Source: Basidiobolus ranarum
Lineage: Eukaryota > Basidiobolomycota > Basidiobolomycetes > Basidiobolales
Assembly (NCBI GenBank): GCA_040143965.1
Contig: JASJQH010000186.1
Coordinates: 1 to 22,446, forward strand
Reading direction: 5' to 3'
Length of the DNA stretch: 22,446 nt
In this document: positions 19,527 to 22,446 of the stretch, in pieces
How positions within the stretch are numbered: position 1 is the first letter of the stretch
Layout of the letters: the number at the start of each line of letters is the position of its first letter
Translations under genes and position numbers: made by a program
The notes under the pieces: generated by a model
Databases searched by the model: none
The model's input: only the letters and a program-made list of their open reading frames with translations
Told to the model about the DNA's origin: nothing

Positions 19527-21810
19527 ATGAGCGAGTCTGACGCTGATGATGCGGCCAACAAGTTTGATAGATTATTTAAAAAATGGTCCAAGGACTTCAA
19601 CTGGTTAGGTCGTAGCGATAACCCACAGGGGGGTGCACTGTTATGTACCCTTTGTATACAAGGTAATAAACGAAATAAGTTCACCAAAGGGTGTACTCGT
19701 TTAAAGAGAAGTGCCATACAAGAACATGCGATAAGTAACGACCACAAGGCAGCAATTGACCACTTTCATAGTGGTGCAGGTGGTTCAACTCTACCTTCCA
19801 ACAGTACCAACTTTTCTACCGCAATTTCACCCACCACACCTTTTCACAGCGAAATTCAAAACAACTTGACTCCCTCAATGCCTGAAGATAGATATATTCA
19901 AACTCCTATATCGAAACGGTATGTTATTTTACGCGGAAAACTTTCTTGGGAAAGACTTAGAGAACTCTTTTTTCTTATTAAGTATCATTTGAAATTCTAG
20001 TTCTTTTGACCAAGCCTTCGTTTCAAGCATATCAAGTGTACGGCACATCCCTTCGAACTTGCATAGTCTTCAACTCTCCCCTGGTCTAGTATCTCCAGAA
20101 ACACGTAAAGTTGAGACACCAAAGAAAGCCATTCACTGGGTGGAATATGCACTTCGCTCGGTTTACCACTTGGTCAAGAACGACCACTCCTTATTAGAAT
20201 TCAACAACATTGGAGAGTTCATAAGTTTTCATTTTAACCTGTTTAACAATAGTCGAATAGATAATACCGAGGAACAAATGAATAACTCCAAGAGGTATTT
20301 GCGCATTTTATCGCAGGTCATTGAAGAGGAAATCATCACGAAATTACGAAATAGTGGGACTTTCTCTATTCTCCTGGATCAACCAAGTGATTTTGAGAAT
20401 TATTTCTTCCTCTATGTTAAATATGTTATCAACGGATCAGCTGAAACCAGATTTTTGGATATTATCGAGGTGACGAGTTTGGATGAGAACACTATATCAG
20501 AGGCCATATTGTTCTACCTGAGAGAAAAGAATATTCAAGTCGAGAATCTAGTTGGATTGGCAAGCAATGGATCCCATTTCGTTATGAAGGAGTCGGGGGT
20601 GGCCCAGATCTTGAAAAGACAATCACCGTTCATGTTGTCGGTGCATTCCGTTATCCACGGTTTATCTTTGATTGCCCAAGACGCTGCCGAAGCCGCACCC
20701 CAGGTGAAGCAGTTCGAGTCGGATATGAAAGCACTCTTCAGTTACTTGGCTAGATTTCCAATGCGTATGAGTGAGTTGAAGCTATCCCAAACCCAAGGAG
20801 TGGAGAGTGAGATCGATGTGTTGGAGATATCCAGTCCATATTGGCTACTCTCCTCCAATGCAATAGAGAATGTGGCTAGGTCGTTGAGCTCGGTGGTGAA
20901 CTTTTTGGAAGAGAATGCTAAAGGCGATCGTCAGGCTAGTCACCTTCTAGATATCATCTCTGGTTTACCGTTTCAGTACACGCTGTTCTTTTTGGTGGAT
21001 ATACTGTCATGCATTAAAGTATTGAACAAAGTCTTTTTGAGTAAATCGGTTTCTTCCACGGAGATCCGACAACAGGTACAGTCTACGATATACATGATAC
21101 GATCTATCTACCTGGGGAACTCAGTGGGTGGTGTGTTTCTACCTGAATTCTTGGGCTCGATCGAAGGTGGTGGATCAGAGGAGTTGGTCCTTATGGAGGA
21201 GATGGCCAAGCTCTATGCATCGGCATTGGTGAAAAACCTAGAAGATAGATTTCCGGACACGGAGATTTGGTCAGCATTCTCCATTTTAGACCCGCGAGCG
21301 TATCCGGCCAACATCAATAATTTAGAGAATTTTGGGAATAATGAGTGCACCATATTGCTGCAATATTTTGGAAAAGATCGATTGGATGCCAACGGACAAA
21401 GTCATCAGAATGTCGTAGATCCTTTCGAATTCAAACGGGAGTTTTTGATCTTTCGTACACATATTGCATGCTCTTACTCGAACACCACATTTGATGCTAT
21501 GTGCAAGAATGTGCTCACCGAGAATAGCTTTCGATTGAGATATCCAGAAACAGTGAAGTTAATGGAGATATTATTGACATTACCCACTTCAATGATGGAA
21601 TGTGAAGTTGGCTTTGTTTATCACAATCGTATAAAAAAATCCAAGCAAAAGCTAGCCCTGAGAGGTGGCAAAATCGATGTTAAACTTATTGCTATGCAAA
21701 TGCTGGTCTATCTAGAAGGTCCCACGATAGAACACTTCGACTTTGCCAAGGCTCAATCTCTCTGGTCACAAGAGCCCGCCGACATCACTCACGAATTTAC
21801 GAATTGTTGA
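19527..21810 (+). CDS. hAT-transposase-derived zinc-finger protein, catalytic triad altered
   Basis: Two exons, 19527-19918 and 20001-21810, with an 82-nt intron; 733 aa. The N-terminus carries a zinc finger of the type in KIAA1586/ZNF862/C17orf113-like hAT proteins: Trp26, Cys40, Cys43, the RNKFTKGC loop and His67/His73. A linker leads to a RNase H-like transposase region. In family terms, the first catalytic Asp matches Asp257 (ILLDQPSD); the second, normally in a SDG motif, is Asn320 (LASNGS, codon 20566-20568); the usual RW before the insertion domain is Tyr411-Trp412; and the C-terminal dimerisation part has FSILDPRAYP (557-566) and MMECEVGFVYHNRIKKSK with Glu664/Glu666 (one would be the third acid). 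The frame is free of stops over 1.8 kb and no terminal repeats are seen, so this looks like a retained host gene or a dead element rather than an active transposon. Confidence 0.8.
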
Positions 21811-21875
21811 CTATTTATGGCTTCGTGAATTCATAATCTCCCAACCGATGTATATTTCCACCCTTTCCATTTAAT

Positions 21876-21885
21876 AATAAATAAA
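21876..21885 (+). terminator. Overlapping poly(A) signals of the hAT-like gene
   Basis: Two overlapping AATAAA hexamers (21876-21881 and 21880-21885), 66-75 bases after the stop codon. A proper 3' signal fits an expressed gene. Confidence 0.5.
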
Positions 21886-22446
21886 ATTCATTGAATTGAG
21901 CGTCGATTTTTGTGTAAGTGAATGATATGCTCAATAGTTCACAAAGTATACTTTAAAGTAAGAGTTTATGAAAATAACTTGGAAAGAATATACGCTGTAT
22001 TCCTATAACCCACGCTTTTTGGTGATGAAACGTGAGCCTCAAACTAACAGCTATTTACCATCTGACAAGTCTGTCAAAAGACGATTTTGCGAATGACCCA
22101 AGGCCACGACCAGTAGCGAAAATATCTGGTACACAGCACAAGAGAAACCTGCCTGTCCTTTAACTTAGACCAGGTTCAAGTACTTATAGCGAGAGTAGAC
22201 AGATCCGAAAGATGTAATAATATGGGATTGTTGAGGATTTGTATTGAGAAGGTTCGATTAAATATCAATGTTTAAAATAATAAGAATGGTTTTTTTGAAT
22301 GCAAAAGAAATTCGTACACATTACGCACACCATGTTTACCACTCTCGGTGAAATGTACAAGAATGTGCACAAAGAGTAGTTTTCATCGGACTACTTCGAT
22401 ATTGAGAAGAGAAGTTAGTACTATTGGATATACACTCTCAATAACT
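21886..22446. other. Non-coding right end of window
   Basis: About 0.56 kb, AT-rich. The only small frame that caught the eye (22331-22378, 15 codons from ATG) is far too short to call. No tRNA, inverted repeat or other structure was recognised. Confidence 0.4.

Noticed and set aside
18933-22446. Terminal inverted repeats bounding the hAT-like gene
   Set aside because: No matching inverted ends or 8-bp flanking duplication could be found by eye; a computed self-alignment could still find them.

Overview
The window is nuclear DNA of a fungus, most likely from an early-diverging (non-Dikarya) lineage. Short GT-AG introns (mostly 55-105 nt, many with a CTAAC/CTAAT-type branch site), fungal-type genes (a Rax2 polarity marker, a WrbA/Pst2-type quinone reductase) and a Gemin5 homologue, which budding and fission yeast lack, all point that way. 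I cannot name the species. I rebuilt the exon structures by hand from splice sites, phase and remembered family conservation; every joined CDS has a length divisible by three.

Left part (1-3940): the last 38 codons of a WrbA-like NAD(P)H:quinone oxidoreductase (+), about 1 kb of non-coding DNA, a single-exon group I truncated haemoglobin (+), then on the minus strand a six-exon gene for a stand-alone C-terminal domain of the XMAP215/ch-TOG microtubule polymerase family, without any TOG domain. The haemoglobin and this gene converge. A telomere-like TTAGGG-type tract lies between them.

Middle (4000-15130): a 17-exon Gemin5 homologue (SMN-complex snRNA-binding WD40 protein, 1225 aa) diverges from the XMAP215-like gene. 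About 1.36 kb of non-coding DNA follows, then a five-exon, 1411-aa Rax2-type surface protein with signal peptide, repeated GG-D/N-F blades, one membrane span and, unusually, a cytoplasmic SH3 domain.

Right part (15130-22446): three translation genes lie close together on the + strand: cytosolic RPS15/uS19 (first exon is only the ATG), a mitochondrial ribosomal protein of the L51/S25/CI-B8 fold with an acidic insertion, and acidic stalk protein P2 with a probable 5'-UTR intron. The last gene is an intact two-exon, 733-aa hAT-transposase-like protein with an N-terminal zinc finger. The residue at the expected second catalytic Asp is Asn, so it looks like a domesticated or catalytically dead transposase-derived gene.

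There is no operon logic, as expected for a fungus. RPS15, the mitochondrial ribosomal protein and P2 share a theme (translation); the other genes are housekeeping or cell-biology genes whose adjacency is probably incidental. No tRNA, rRNA or CRISPR array was found.
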